A stretch of 64,000 nucleotides of DNA from Nemertoderma westbladi (lineage: Eukaryota; Xenacoelomorpha; Nemertodermatida; Nemertodermatidae), in contig JAUCBJ010005307.1 in NCBI GenBank assembly GCA_032718475.1, positions 1 to 64,000 on the forward strand. The letters are read 5' to 3'. The notes under the pieces are model-generated. The model was not told where the DNA came from. It was given only the letters and a program-made list of their open reading frames with translations, and searched no databases. Both the position numbers and the translations under genes were made by a program. How positions within the stretch are numbered: position 1 is the stretch's first letter; every line of letters begins with the position of its first letter. Shown in pieces: positions 40,487-53,922 of the stretch.

Positions 40487-42573
40487 AGTAGATCTACAGG
40501 AACATATCAATCAGTAGGTCTACAGGAGCATATCAATCAGTAGGTCTACAGGAGCATATCAACAATAAGTAGATCTACAGGAGCATATCAATCAGTAGGT
40601 CTACAGGAGCATATAAATCAGTAGATCTACAGGAACATATCAATCAGTAGGTCTACAGGAGCATATCAATCAGTAGATCTACAGAAACATATCAATCAGT
40701 AGGTTTACAGGAGCATATCAATCAGTAGGTCAACAGGAGCATATCAATCAGTAGATCTACAGAAGCATATCAATCAGTAGATATACAGGAGCATATCAAT
40801 CAGTAGGTCTACAGGAGCATATCAACAATAAGTATATCTACAGAAGCATATCAATCAGTAGGTCTACAGGAGCATATCAATCAGTAGGTCTACAGGAGCA
40901 TATCAATCAGTAGGTCTACAAGAGCATATAAATCAGTAGATCTACAGGAGCATATCAATCAGTAGGTCTACAGGAGCATATCAATCAGTAGATCTACAGG
41001 AACATATCAATCAGTAGGTCTACAGGAGCATATCAATCAGTAGGTCTACAGGAGCATATCAATCAGTAGGTCAACAAGAGCATATCAATCAGTAGGTCTA
41101 CAGGAGCATATCAATCAGTAGGTCTACAAGAGCATATAAATCAGTAGATCTACAGGAGCATATCAATCAGTAGGTCTACAGGAGCATATCAATCAGTAGA
41201 TCTACAGGAACATATCAATCAGTAGGTCTACAGGAGCATATCAATCAGTAGGTCTACAGGAGCATATCAATCAGTAGGTCTACAAGAGCATATCAATCAG
41301 TAGGTCTACAAGAGCATATAAATCAGTAGATCTACAGGAACATATCAATCAGTAGGTCTACAGGAGCATATCAATCAGTAGGTCTACAGGAGCATATAAA
41401 TCAGTAGATCTACAGGAACATATCAATCAGTAGGTCTACAGGAGCATATCAATCAGTAGGTCTACAAGAGCATATAAATCAGTAGATCTACAGGAACATA
41501 TCAATCAGTAGGTCTACAGGAGCATATCAATCAGTAGGTCTACAGGAGCATATAAATCAGTAGATCTACAGGAACATATCAATCAGTAGGTCTACAGGAG
41601 CATATCAATCAGTAGGTCAACAGGAGCATATCAATCAGTAGATCTACAGAAGCATATCAATCAGTAGATATACAGGAGCATATCAATCAGTAGGTCTACA
41701 GGAGCATATCAACAATAAGTAGATCTACAGAAGCATATCAATCAGTAGGTCTACAGGAGCATATCAATCAGTAGGTCTACAGGAGCATATCAATCATTAG
41801 GTCTACAAGAGCATATAAATCAGTAGATCTACAGGAACATATCAATCAGTAGGTCTCCAGGAGCATATCAATCAGTAGGTCTACAAGAGCATATCAATCA
41901 GTAGGTCTACAGGAGCATATCAATCAGTAGATCTACAGGAGCATATCAATCAGTAGGTCTACAGGAGCATATCAATCAGTAGGTCTCCAGGAGCATATCA
42001 ATAAGTAGATCTACAGGAGCATATCAATCAGTAGGTCTACAGGAGCATATCAATCAGTAGGTCTACAGGAGCATATCAATCAGTAGGTCTACAGGAGCAC
42101 ATCAATCAGTAGGTCTACAGGAGCATATCGATCAGTAGATCTACAGGAGCATATCAATCAGTAGGTCTACAGGAGCATATCAATCAGTTGGTCTACAGGA
42201 GCATATCAATCAGTAGGTCTACAGGAGCATATCAATCAGTAGGTCTACAAGATCATATCAATCAGTAGATCTACAAGAGCATATAAATCAGTAGATCTAC
42301 AGGAGCATATCAATCAGTAGGTCTACAAGAGCATATAAATCAGTAGATCTACAGGAACATAACAATCAGTAGATCTACATGAGCATATCAATCAGTAGGT
42401 TTACAGGAGCATATCAATCAGTAGGTCTACAGGAGCATATCAATCAGTAGGTCTACAGGAGCATATCAATCAGTAGGTCTACAGGAGCATATCAATCAGT
42501 AGGTCTACAAGAGCATATCAATCAGTAGATCTACAAGAGCATATAAATCAGTAGATCTACAGGAACATATCAA
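40487..42573. repeat. Junction segment between higher-order copies 2 and 3
   Basis: It begins as a new higher-order unit for about 75 bp, then diverges at about 40,563 with a 29-bp CAACAATAAG unit. An 887-bp duplication is present: GGTCAAC with AGATCTACAGAAG and AGATATAC units at 40,728 and 41,615, followed by a 29-mer in each. The first copy has AGTATATCTAC where the second has AGTAGATCTAC. Rare changes include GGTCTCCAGG (about 41,856 and 41,985) and GAGCACATC (about 42,097). Confidence 0.75.
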
Positions 42574-45500
42574 TCAGTAGATCTACAGGAACATATCAAT
42601 CAGTAGGTCTACAGGAGCATATCAATCAGTAGGTCTACAGGAGCATATCAATCAGTAGGTCTACAAGAGCATATAAATCAGTAGATCTACAGGAGCATAT
42701 CAATCAGTAGGTCAACAGGAGCATATCAATCAGTAGGTCTACAGGAGCATATCAATCCGTAGATCTACAAGAGCATATAAATCAGTAGATCTACAGGAGC
42801 ATATCAATCAGTAGGTCTACAGGAGCATATCAATCAGTAGATCTACAGGAACATATCAATCAGTAGGTCTACAGGAGCATATCAATCAGTAGGTCTACAG
42901 GAGCATATCAATCAGTAGGTCTACAAGAGCATATAAATCAGTAGATCTACAGGAACATATCAATCAGTAGGTCTACAGGAGCATATCAATCAGTAGATAT
43001 ACAGGAACATATCAATCAGTAGATATACAGGAACATATCAATCAGTAGATCTACAGGAACATATCAATCAGTAGGTCTACAGGAGCATATCAATCAGTAG
43101 GTCTACAGGAGCATATCAATCAGTAGGTCTACAGGAGCATATCAATCAGTAGGTCTACAAGAGCATATAAATCAGTAGATCTACAGGAACATATCAATCA
43201 GTAGGTCTACAGGAGCATATCAATCAGTAGGTTTACAGGAGCATATCAATCATTAGGTCTACAGGAGCATATAAATCAGTAGATCTACAGGAACATATCA
43301 ATCAGTAGGTCTACAGGAACATATCAATCAGTAGGTCTACAGGAGCATATCAATCAGTAGGTCTACAGGAGCATATCAATCAGTAGGTCTACAAGAGCAT
43401 ATAAATCAGTAGATCTACAGGAACATATCAATCAGTAGGTCTACAGGAGCATATCAATCAGTAGGTTTACAGGAGCATATCAATCAGTAGGTCTACAGGA
43501 GCATATAAATCAGTAGGTCTACAGGAACATATCAATCAGTAGGTCTACAGGAGCATATCATTCAGTAGGTCTACAGGAGCATATCAATCAGTAGGTCTAC
43601 AGGAGCATAGCAATCAGTAGGTCTACAGGAGCATATCAATCACTAGGTCTACAGGAGCAATCAATCAGTAGATCTACAGGAGCATATCAATCAGTAGGTT
43701 TACAGGAGCATATCAATCAGTAGGTCTACAGGAGCATATCAATCAGTAGGTTTACAGGAGCATATCAACAATCAGTAGATCTACAGGAGCATATCAATCA
43801 GTAGGTTTACAGGAGCATATCAATCAGTAGATCTACAGGAGCATATCAATCAGTAGGTCTACAGGAGCATATCAATAAGTAGGTTTACAGGAGCATATCA
43901 ATCAGTAGGTTTACAGGAGCATATCAATCAGTAGGTTTACAGGAGCATATCAATCAGTAGGTTTACAGGAGCATATCAATCAGTAGGTTTACAGGAGCAT
44001 ATCAATCAGTAGGTTTACAGGAGCATATCAATCAGTAGGTTTACAGGAGCATATCAATCAGTAGATCTACAGAAACATATCAATCAGTAGGTCTACAGGA
44101 GCATATCATTCAGTAGGTCTACAGGAGCATATCAATCAGTAGGTCTACAGGAGCATATAAATCAGTAGATCTACAGGAACATATCAATCAGTAGGTCTAC
44201 AGGAGCATATCAATCAGTAGGTCTACAGGAGCATATCAATCAGTAGGTCTACAGGAGCATATCAATCAGTAGTTCTACAGGAGCATATCAATCAGTAGGT
44301 CTACAGGAGCATATCAATCAGTAGGTCTACAAGAGCATATGAATCAGTAGGTCTACAGGAGCATATCAATCATTAGGTCTACAGGAGCATATCGATCAGT
44401 AGGTCTACAGGAGCATATCAATCAGTAGGTCTACAGGAGCATAGCAATCAGTAGGTTTACAGGAGCATATCAATCAGTAGGTCTACAGGGGCATATCAAT
44501 CAGTAGGTCTACAGGAGCATATCAATCAGTAGTTCTACAGGAGCATATCAATCAGTAGGTCTACAGGAGCATATCAATCAGTAGGTCTACAAGAGCATAT
44601 GAATCAGTAGGTCTACAGGAGCATATCAATCAGTAGGTTTACAGGAGCATATCAATCAGTAGGTCTACAGGGGCATATCAATCAGTAGGTCTACAGGAGC
44701 ATATCAATCAGTAGTTCTACAGGAGCATATCAATCAGTAGGTCTACAGGAGCATATCAATCAGTAGGTCTACAAGAGCATATGAATCAGTAGGTCTACAG
44801 GAGCATATCAATCAGTAGATATACAGGAACATATCAATCAGTAGATATACAGGAGCATATCAATCAGTAGATCTACAGGAGCATATCAATCAGTAGGTCT
44901 ACATGAGTATATCGATCAGTAGGTCTACAGGAGCATATCAATCAGTAGGTCTACAGGAGCATAGCAATCAGTAGGTCTACAGGAGCATATCAATCAGTAG
45001 GTCTACACGAGCATATGAATCAGTAGTAGGTCTACAGGAGCATATCAATCAGTAGGTCTACAGGAGTATATCGATCAGTAGGTCTACAGGAGCATATCAA
45101 TCAGTAGGTCTACAGGAGCATATCAATCAGTAGGTCTACAGGAGCATATCAATCAGTAGGTCTACAGGAGCATATCAATCAGTAGGTCTACAGGAGCATA
45201 TCAATCAGTAGGTCTACAAGAGCATATGAATCAGTAGGTCTACAGGAGCATATCAATCAGTAGGTCTACAGGAGCATATCGATCAGTAGGTCTACAGGAG
45301 CATATCAATCAGTAGGTCTACAGGAGCATATCAATCAGTAGGTCTACAGGAGCATATCAATCAGTAGGTCTACAAGAGCATATGAATCAGTAGGTCTACA
45401 AGAGCATATGAATCAGTAGGTCTACAGGAGCATATCAATCAGTAGGTCTACAGGAGCATATCGATCAGTAGGTCTACAGGAGCATATCAATCAGTAGGTC

Positions 45501-45585
45501 TACAGGAGCATATCAATCAGTAGGTCTACAAGAGCATATGAATCAGTAGGTCTACAGGAGCATATCAATCAGTAGGTCTACAGGA
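42574..45585. repeat. Higher-order repeat copy 3 (partial, first 3.0 kb)
   Basis: It matches copy 2 at offset 10,666 bp from about 42,574 to 45,585: AATCCGTAG at 42,757, CACTAGG at 43,641, TACATGAGTA at 44,902 and GAATCAGTAGTAGG at 45,020. It differs from both other copies at 43,253 (CATTAGG for CAGTAGG) and 43,752 (GGTTTAC for GGTCTAC), so copies 1 and 2 are closer to each other. The match stops at 45,586, where copy 3 has AGTATATCGATC and copy 2 has AGCATATCAATC; the remaining 5.6 kb of the unit is absent here. Confidence 0.88.
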
Positions 45586-48082
45586 GTATATCGATCAGTA
45601 GGTCTACAAGAGCATATCAATCAGTAGGTTTACAGGAGCATATCAACAATAAGTAGATCTACAGAAGCATATCAATCAGTAGGTCTACAGGAGCATATCA
45701 ATCAGTAGATCTACAGGAACATATCAATCAGTAGGTCTACAGGAGCATATCAATCAGTAGGTCTACAGGAGCATATCGAAGAGTAGATCTACAAGAGCAT
45801 ATAAATCAGTAGATCTACAGGAACATATCAATCAGTTGGTCTACAGGAGCATATCAATCAGTAGGTCTACAGGAGCATATCAATCAGTAGGTCTACAAGA
45901 TCATATGAATCAGTAGGTCTACAAGAGCATATGAATCAGTAGGTCTACAGGAGCATATCAATCAGTAGGTCTACAGGAGCATATCAATCAGTAGGTCTAC
46001 AGGAGCATATCAATCAGTAGGTCTACAGGAGCATATCAATCAGTAGGTCTACAAGATCATATCAATCAGTAGGTCTACAAGAGCATATCAATCAGTAGGT
46101 CTACAGGAGCATATCAATCAGTAGGTCTACAGGAGCATATCAATCAGTAGGTCTACAAGAGCATATCAATCAGTAGATCTACAGGAGCATATCAATCAGT
46201 AGGTCTACAGGAGCATATCAATCAGTAGGTCTACAAGAGCATATCAATCAGTAGGTCTACAGGAGCATATCAACAATCAGTAGGTCTACAGGAGCATATC
46301 AATCAGTAGATCTACAGGAACATATCAATCAGTAGGTCTACAGGAGCATATCAATCAGTAGGTCTACAAGATCATATCAATCAGTAGATCTACAAGAGCA
46401 TATAAATCAGTAGATATACAGAAGCATATCAATCAGTAGGTCTACAGGAGCATATAAATCAGTAGATCTACAGGAACATATCAATCAGTAGGTCTACAGG
46501 ACCATATCAATCAGTAGGTCTACAGGAGCATATCGATCAGTAGATCTACAAGAGCATATAAATCAGTAGATCTACAGGAACATATCAATCAGTAGATCTA
46601 CAGGAACATATCAATCAGTAGGTCTACAGGAGCATATCAATCAGTAGGTCTACAAGATCATATCAATCAGTAGATCTACAAGAGCATATAAATCAGTAGG
46701 TCTACAGGAACATATCAATCAGTAGGTCTACAGGAGCATATCAATCAGTAGGTCTACAGGAGCATATCAATCAGTAGATCTACAGGAGCATATCAATCAG
46801 TAGATCTACAGGAGCATATCAATCAGTAGGTCTACAGGAGCATATCAATCAGTAGATCTACAGGAGCATATCAATCAGTAGGTCTACAGGAGCATATCAA
46901 TCAGTAGGTCTACAAGAGCATATAAATCAGTAGATCTACAGGAACATATCAATCAGTAGGTCTACAGGACCATATCAATCAGTAGGTCTACAGGAGCATA
47001 TCGATCAGTAGATCTACAAGAGCATATAAATCAGTAGATCTACAGGAACATATCAATCAGTAGATCTACAGGAACATATCAATCAGTAGGTCTACAGGAG
47101 CATATCAATCAGTAGGTCTACAAGATCATATCAATCAGTAGATCTACAAGAGCATATAAATCAGTAGGTCTACAGGAACATATCAATCAGTAGGTCTACA
47201 GGAGCATATCAATCAGTAGGTCTACAGGAGCATATCAATCAGTAGATCTACAGGAGCATATCAATCAGTAGATCTACAGGAGCATATCAATCAGTAGGTC
47301 TACAGGAGCATATCAATCAGTAGATCTACAGGAGCATATCAATCAGTAGGTCTACAGGAGCATATCAATCAGTAGGTCTACAGGAGCATATCAACAATCA
47401 GTAGGTCTACAGGAGCATATCAATCAGTAGATCTACAGGAGCATATCAATCAGTAGGTCTACAGGAGCATATCAATCAGTAGGTCTACAGGAGCATATCA
47501 ATCAGTAGGTCTACAAGAGCATATCAATCAGTAGGTCTACAGGAGCATATCAATCAGTAGGTCTACAGGAGCATATCAATCAGTAGGTCTACAGGAGCAT
47601 ATCAATCAGTAGATCTACAGGAACATATCAATCAGTAGGTCTACAGGACCATATCAATCAGTAGGTCTACAGGAGTATATCAATCAGTAGGTCTACAAGA
47701 GCATATAAATCAGTAGATCTACAGGAACATATCAATCAGTAGGTCTACAGGAGCATATCGATCAGTAGATCTACAAGAGCATATAAATCAGTAGATCTAC
47801 AGGAACATATCAATCAGTAGGTCTACAGGAGCATATCAATCAGTAGGTCTACAGGAGCATATCAATCAGTAGGTCTACAAGAGCATATCAATCAGTAGGT
47901 CTACAGGAGCATATCAACAATCAGTAGGTCTACAGGAGCATATCAATCAGTAGATCTACAGGAGCATATCAATCAGTAGGTCTACAGGAGTATATCAATC
48001 AGTAGGTCTACAAGATCATATCAATCAGTAGATCTACAAGAGCATATAAATCAGTAGATATACAGGAACATATCAATCAGTA
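45586..48082. repeat. Mixed segment with AAGATCAT and GGACCAT units and a 468-bp duplication
   Basis: Variants CAAGATCATATC, GGACCATATC, CATATCGATC and CAACAATCAG (29 bp) are frequent. GGACCAT at 46,501 and 46,969 marks a 468-bp (18-unit) tandem duplication, with a further GGACCAT at 47,648. The stretch 46,940-47,430 is repeated 3,880 bp to the right, at about 50,820-51,310 (GGACCAT at 50,849). Confidence 0.78.
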
Positions 48083-50536
48083 GGTCTACAGGAGCATATC
48101 AATCAGTAGGTCTACAGGAGCATATCAATCAGTAGATCTACATGAGCATATCAATCAGTAGGTCTACAAGAGCATATCAATCAGTAGGTCTACAGGAGCA
48201 TATCAATCAGTAGGTCTACAGGAGCATATCAATCAGTAGGTCTACAGGAGCATATCGATCAGTAGATCTACAAGAGCATATAAATCAGTAGATCTACAGG
48301 AACATATCAATCAGTAGGTCTACAGGAGCATATCAATCAGTAGGTCTACAGGAGCATATCAATCAGTAGGTCTACAGGAGCATATCGATCAGTAGATCTA
48401 CAAGAGCATATAAATCAGTAGATCTACAGGAACATATCAATCAGTAGGTCTACAGGAGCATATCAATCAGTAGGTCTACAGGAGCATATCAATCAGTAGA
48501 TCTACATGAGCATATCAATCAGTAGGTCTACAAGAGCATATCAATCAGTAGGTCTACAGGAGCATATCGATCAGTAGATCTACAAGAGCATATAAATCAG
48601 TAGATCTACAGGAACATATCAATCAGTAGGTCTACAGGAGCATATCAATCAGTAGGTCTACAGGAGCATATCAATCAGTAGGTCTACAGGAGCATATCAA
48701 TCAGTAGATATACAGGAACATATCAATCAGTAGATATACAGGAACATATCAATCAGTAGATATACAGGAACATATCAATCAGTAGATATACAGGAACATA
48801 TCAATCAGTAGATATACAGGAACATATCAATCAGTAGATCTACAGGAACATATCAATCAGTAGATCTACAGGAACATATCAATCAGTAGATCTACAGGAA
48901 CATATCAATCAGTAGGTCTACAAGAGCATATAAATCAGTAGATCTACAGGAACATACCAATCAGTAGGTCTACAGGAACATATCAATCAGTAGGTCTACA
49001 AGAGCATATCAATCAGTAGGTCTACAGGAGCATATCGATCAGTAGATCTACAAGAGCATATAAATCAGTAGATCTACAGGAACATATCAATCAGTAGGTC
49101 TACAGGAGCATATCAATCAGTAGGTCTACAGGAGCATATCAATCAGTAGGTCTACAGGAGCATATCAATCAGTAGATATACAGGAACATATCAATCAGTA
49201 GATATACAGGAACATATCAATCAGTAGATATACAGGAACATATCAATCAGTAGATATACAGGAACATATCAATCAGTAGATATACAGGAACATATCAATC
49301 AGTAGATCTACAGGAGCATATCAATCAGTAGGTCTACAGGAGCATATCAATCAGTAGATCTACATGAGCATATCAATCAGTAGGTCTACAAGAGCATATC
49401 AATCAGTAGGTCTACAGGAGCATATCAATCAGTAGGTCTACAGGAGCATATCAATCAGTAGGTCTACAGGAGCATATCGATCAGTAGATCTACAAGAGCA
49501 TATAAATCAGTAGATCTACAGGAACATATCAATCAGTAGGTCTACAGGAGCATATCAATCAGTAGGTCTACAGGAGCATATCAATCAGTAGGTCTACAGG
49601 AGCATATCGATCAGTAGATCTACAAGAGCATATAAATCAGTAGATCTACAGGAACATATCAATCAGTAGGTCTACAGGAGCATATCAATCAGTAGGTCTA
49701 CAGGAGCATATCAATCAGTAGATCTACATGAGCATATCAATCAGTAGGTCTACAAGAGCATATCAATCAGTAGGTCTACAGGAGCATATCGATCAGTAGA
49801 TCTACAAGAGCATATAAATCAGTAGATCTACAGGAACATATCAATCAGTAGGTCTACAGGAGCATATCAATCAGTAGGTCTACAGGAGCATATCAATCAG
49901 TAGGTCTACAGGAGCATATCAATCAGTAGATATACAGGAACATATCAATCAGTAGATATACAGGAACATATCAATCAGTAGATATACAGGAACATATCAA
50001 TCAGTAGATATACAGGAACATATCAATCAGTAGATATACAGGAACATATCAATCAGTAGATCTACAGGAACATATCAATCAGTAGATCTACAGGAACATA
50101 TCAATCAGTAGATCTACAGGAACATATCAATCAGTAGGTCTACAAGAGCATATAAATCAGTAGATCTACAGGAACATACCAATCAGTAGGTCTACAGGAA
50201 CATATCAATCAGTAGGTCTACAAGAGCATATCAATCAGTAGGTCTACAGGAGCATATCGATCAGTAGATCTACAAGAGCATATAAATCAGTAGATCTACA
50301 GGAACATATCAATCAGTAGGTCTACAGGAGCATATCAATCAGTAGGTCTACAGGAGCATATCAATCAGTAGGTCTACAGGAGCATATCAATCAGTAGATA
50401 TACAGGAACATATCAATCAGTAGATATACAGGAACATATCAATCAGTAGATATACAGGAACATATCAATCAGTAGATATACAGGAACATATCAATCAGTA
50501 GATATACAGGAACATATCAATCAGTAGATCTACAGG
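48083..50536. repeat. 1,222-bp tandem duplication (47 units per copy)
   Basis: CATGAGCAT at 48,141 and 49,363, the rare CATACCAATC at 48,956 and 50,178, and five-unit AGATATAC runs at 48,706/49,928 and 49,174/50,396 all have spacing 1,222. I see no difference between the copies. Left divergence is at 48,083/49,305 and right divergence at about 49,314/50,536, which is what a clean single tandem duplication should look like. Confidence 0.9.
48706..48835. repeat. Run of exactly five AGATATACAGGAAC units, first of nine such runs
   Basis: Units with G3A, C5A and G13A start at 48,706, 48,732, 48,758, 48,784 and 48,810. Runs of exactly five also start at 49,174, 49,928, 50,396, 50,682, 54,814, 55,282, 59,024 and 60,350. 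Runs of three start at 56,972, 57,284 and 58,296. The constant number shows that the five-unit block was copied as part of larger segments. Confidence 0.9.
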
Positions 50537-53500
50537 AACATATCAATCAGTAGGTCTACAAGAGCATATCAATCAGTAGGTCTACAGGAGCATATCGATC
50601 AGTAGGTCTACAGGAGCATATCAATCAGTAGGTCTACAGGAGCATATCAATCAGTAGGTCTACAGGAGCATATCAATCAGTAGATATACAGGAACATATC
50701 AATCAGTAGATATACAGGAACATATCAATCAGTAGATATACAGGAACATATCAATCAGTAGATATACAGGAACATATCAATCAGTAGATATACAGGAACA
50801 TATCAATCAGTAGATCTACAGGAACATATCAATCAGTAGGTCTACAGGACCATATCAATCAGTAGGTCTACAGGAGCATATCGATCAGTAGATCTACAAG
50901 AGCATATAAATCAGTAGATCTACAGGAACATATCAATCAGTAGATCTACAGGAACATATCAATCAGTAGGTCTACAGGAGCATATCAATCAGTAGGTCTA
51001 CAAGATCATATCAATCAGTAGATCTACAAGAGCATATAAATCAGTAGGTCTACAGGAACATATCAATCAGTAGGTCTACAGGAGCATATCAATCAGTAGG
51101 TCTACAGGAGCATATCAATCAGTAGATCTACAGGAGCATATCAATCAGTAGATCTACAGGAGCATATCAATCAGTAGGTCTACAGGAGCATATCAATCAG
51201 TAGATCTACAGGAGCATATCAATCAGTAGGTCTACAGGAGCATATCAATCAGTAGGTCTACAGGAGCATATCAACAATCAGTAGGTCTACAGGAGCATAT
51301 CAATCAGTAGATCTACAGGAGCATATCAATCAGTAGGTCTACAGGAGCATATCAATCAGTAGGTCTACAGGAGCATATCAACAATCAGTAGGTCTACAGG
51401 AGCATATCAATCAGTAGATCTACAGGAGCATATCAATCAGTAGGTCTACAGGAGCATATCAATCAGTAGGTCTACAGGAGCATATCAATCAGTAGGTCTA
51501 CAGGAGCATATCAATCAGTAGGTCTACAGGAGCATATCAATCAGTAGTTCTACAGGAGCATATCAATCAGTAGGTCTACAGGAGCATATCAATCAGTAGG
51601 TCTACAGGAGCATATCAATCAGTAGGTCTACAGGAGCATATCAATCAGTAGGTCTGCAGGAGCATATCAATCAGTAGGTCTACAGGAGCATATCAATCAG
51701 TAGGTCTACAGGAGCATATCAATCAGTAGGTCTACAGGAGCATATAAATCAGTAGATCTACAAGAGCATATCAATCAGTAGGTCTACAAGAGCATATCAA
51801 TCAGTAGGTCTACAGGAGCATATCAACAATAAGTAGGTCTACAGGAGCATATCAATCAGTAGGTCTACAGGAGCATATCAATCAGTAGGTCTACAGGAGC
51901 ATATCAATCAGCAGGTCTACAGGAGCATATCAATCAGTAGATCTACAGGAACATATCAATCAGTAGGTCTACAGGAGCATATCAATCAGTAGGTCTACAA
52001 GAGCATATAAATCAGTAGATCTACAGGAACATATCAATCAGTAGGTCTACAGGAGCATATCAATCAGTAGGTCTACAAGAGCATATAAATCAGTAGATCT
52101 ACAGGAACATATCAATCAGTAGGTCTACAGGAGCATATCAATCAGTAGGTCTACAGGAGCATATCAATCAGTAGGTCTACAGGAGCATATCAATCAGTAG
52201 GTCTACAGGAGCATATCAATCAGTAGGTCTACAGGAGCATATCAATCAGTAGGTCTACAGGAGCATATCAATCAGTAGATATACAGGAACATATCAATCA
52301 GTAGGTCTACAGGAGCATATCAATCAGTAGATCTACAGGAGCATATCAATCAGTAGGTCTACAGGAGCATATCAATCAGTAGGTCTACAGGAGCATATCA
52401 ATCAGTAGGTCTACAAGAGCATATCAATCAGTAGATCTACAGGAACATATCAATCAGTAGGTCTACAGGAGCATATCAATCAGTAGGTCTACAGGAGCAT
52501 ATCAATCAGTAGATCTACAGGAACATATCAATCAGTAGGTCTACAGGAGCATATCAATCAGTAGGTCTACAGGAGCATATCAATCAGTAGGTCTACAGGA
52601 GCATATCAATCAGTAGGTCTACAGGAGCATATCAATCAGTAGGTCTACAGGAGCATATCAATCAGTAGGTCTACAGGAGCATATCAATCAGTAGGTTTAC
52701 AGGAGCATATCAATCAGTAGGTCTACAGGAGCATATCAATCAGTAGGTCTACAAGAGCATATCAATCAGTAGGTCTACAGGAGCATATAAATCAGTAGGT
52801 CTACAGGAGCATATCAATCAGTAGGTCTACAGGAGCATATAAATCAGTAGGTCTACAGGAGCATATAAATCAGTAGGTCTACAGGAGCATATCAATCAGT
52901 AGGTCTACAGGAGCATATAAATCAGTAGGTCTACAGGAGCATATCAATCAGCAGGTCTACAGGAGCATATCAATCAGCAGGTCTACAGGAGCATATCAAT
53001 CAGTAGGTCTACAAGAGCATATCAATCAGTAGGTTTACAGGAGCATATCAATCAGTAGGTCTACAGGAGCATATAAATCAGTAGGTCTACAGGAGCATAT
53101 CAATCAGTAGGTCTACAGGAGCATATCAATCAGTAGGTCTACAGGAGCATATCAATCAGTAGGTCTACAGGAGCATATCAATCAGTAGGTCTACAGGAGC
53201 ATATCAATCAGCAGGTCTACAGGAGCATATCAATCAGTAGATCTACAGGAGCATATCAATCAGTAGGTCTACATGAGCATATCAATCAGTAGGTTTACAG
53301 GAGCATATCAATCAGTAGGTCTACAGGAACATATCAATCAGTAGGTCTACAGGAGCATATCAATCAGTAGGTCTACAAGATCATATCAATCAGTAGATCT
53401 ACAAGAGCATATAAATCAGTAGGTCTACAGGAACATATCAATCAGTAGGTCTACAGGAGCATATCAATCAGTAGGTCTACAGGAGCATATCAATCAGTAG

Positions 53501-53922
53501 ATCTACAGGAGCATATCAACAATCAGTAGGTCTACAGGAGCATATCAATCAGTAGGTCTACAAGAGCATATCAATCAGTAGGTCTACAGGAGCATATCAA
53601 CAATCAGTAGGTCTACAGGAGCATATCAATCAGTAGGTCTACAGGAGCATATCAATCAGTAGGTCTACAAGAGCATATCAATCAGTAGGTCTACAGGAGC
53701 ATATCAATCAGTAGGTCTACAGGAGCATATCAATCAGTAGGTCTACAAGAGCATATCAATCAGTAGGTCTACAGGAGCATATCAATCAGTAGGTCTACAA
53801 GAGCATATCAATCAGTAGGTCTACAGGAGCATATCAACAATCAGTAGGTCTACAGGAGCATATCAATCAGTAGGTCTACAAGAGCATATCAATCAGTAGG
53901 TCTACAGGAGCATATCAACAAT
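50537..53922. repeat. Array domain 7: canonical-rich, with C19A and 29-bp CAACAATCAG units
   Basis: A five-unit AGATATAC run at 50,682 and the displaced 3,880-bp-offset block (50,820-51,310) are followed by largely canonical units. Single oddities include GGTCTGCAGG at about 51,656 and CAGCAGG (T26C) units at about 51,910, 52,951, 52,977 and 53,211. From about 53,515 the 29-bp CAACAATCAG form recurs every 80-240 bp up to 54,030. Confidence 0.7.
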
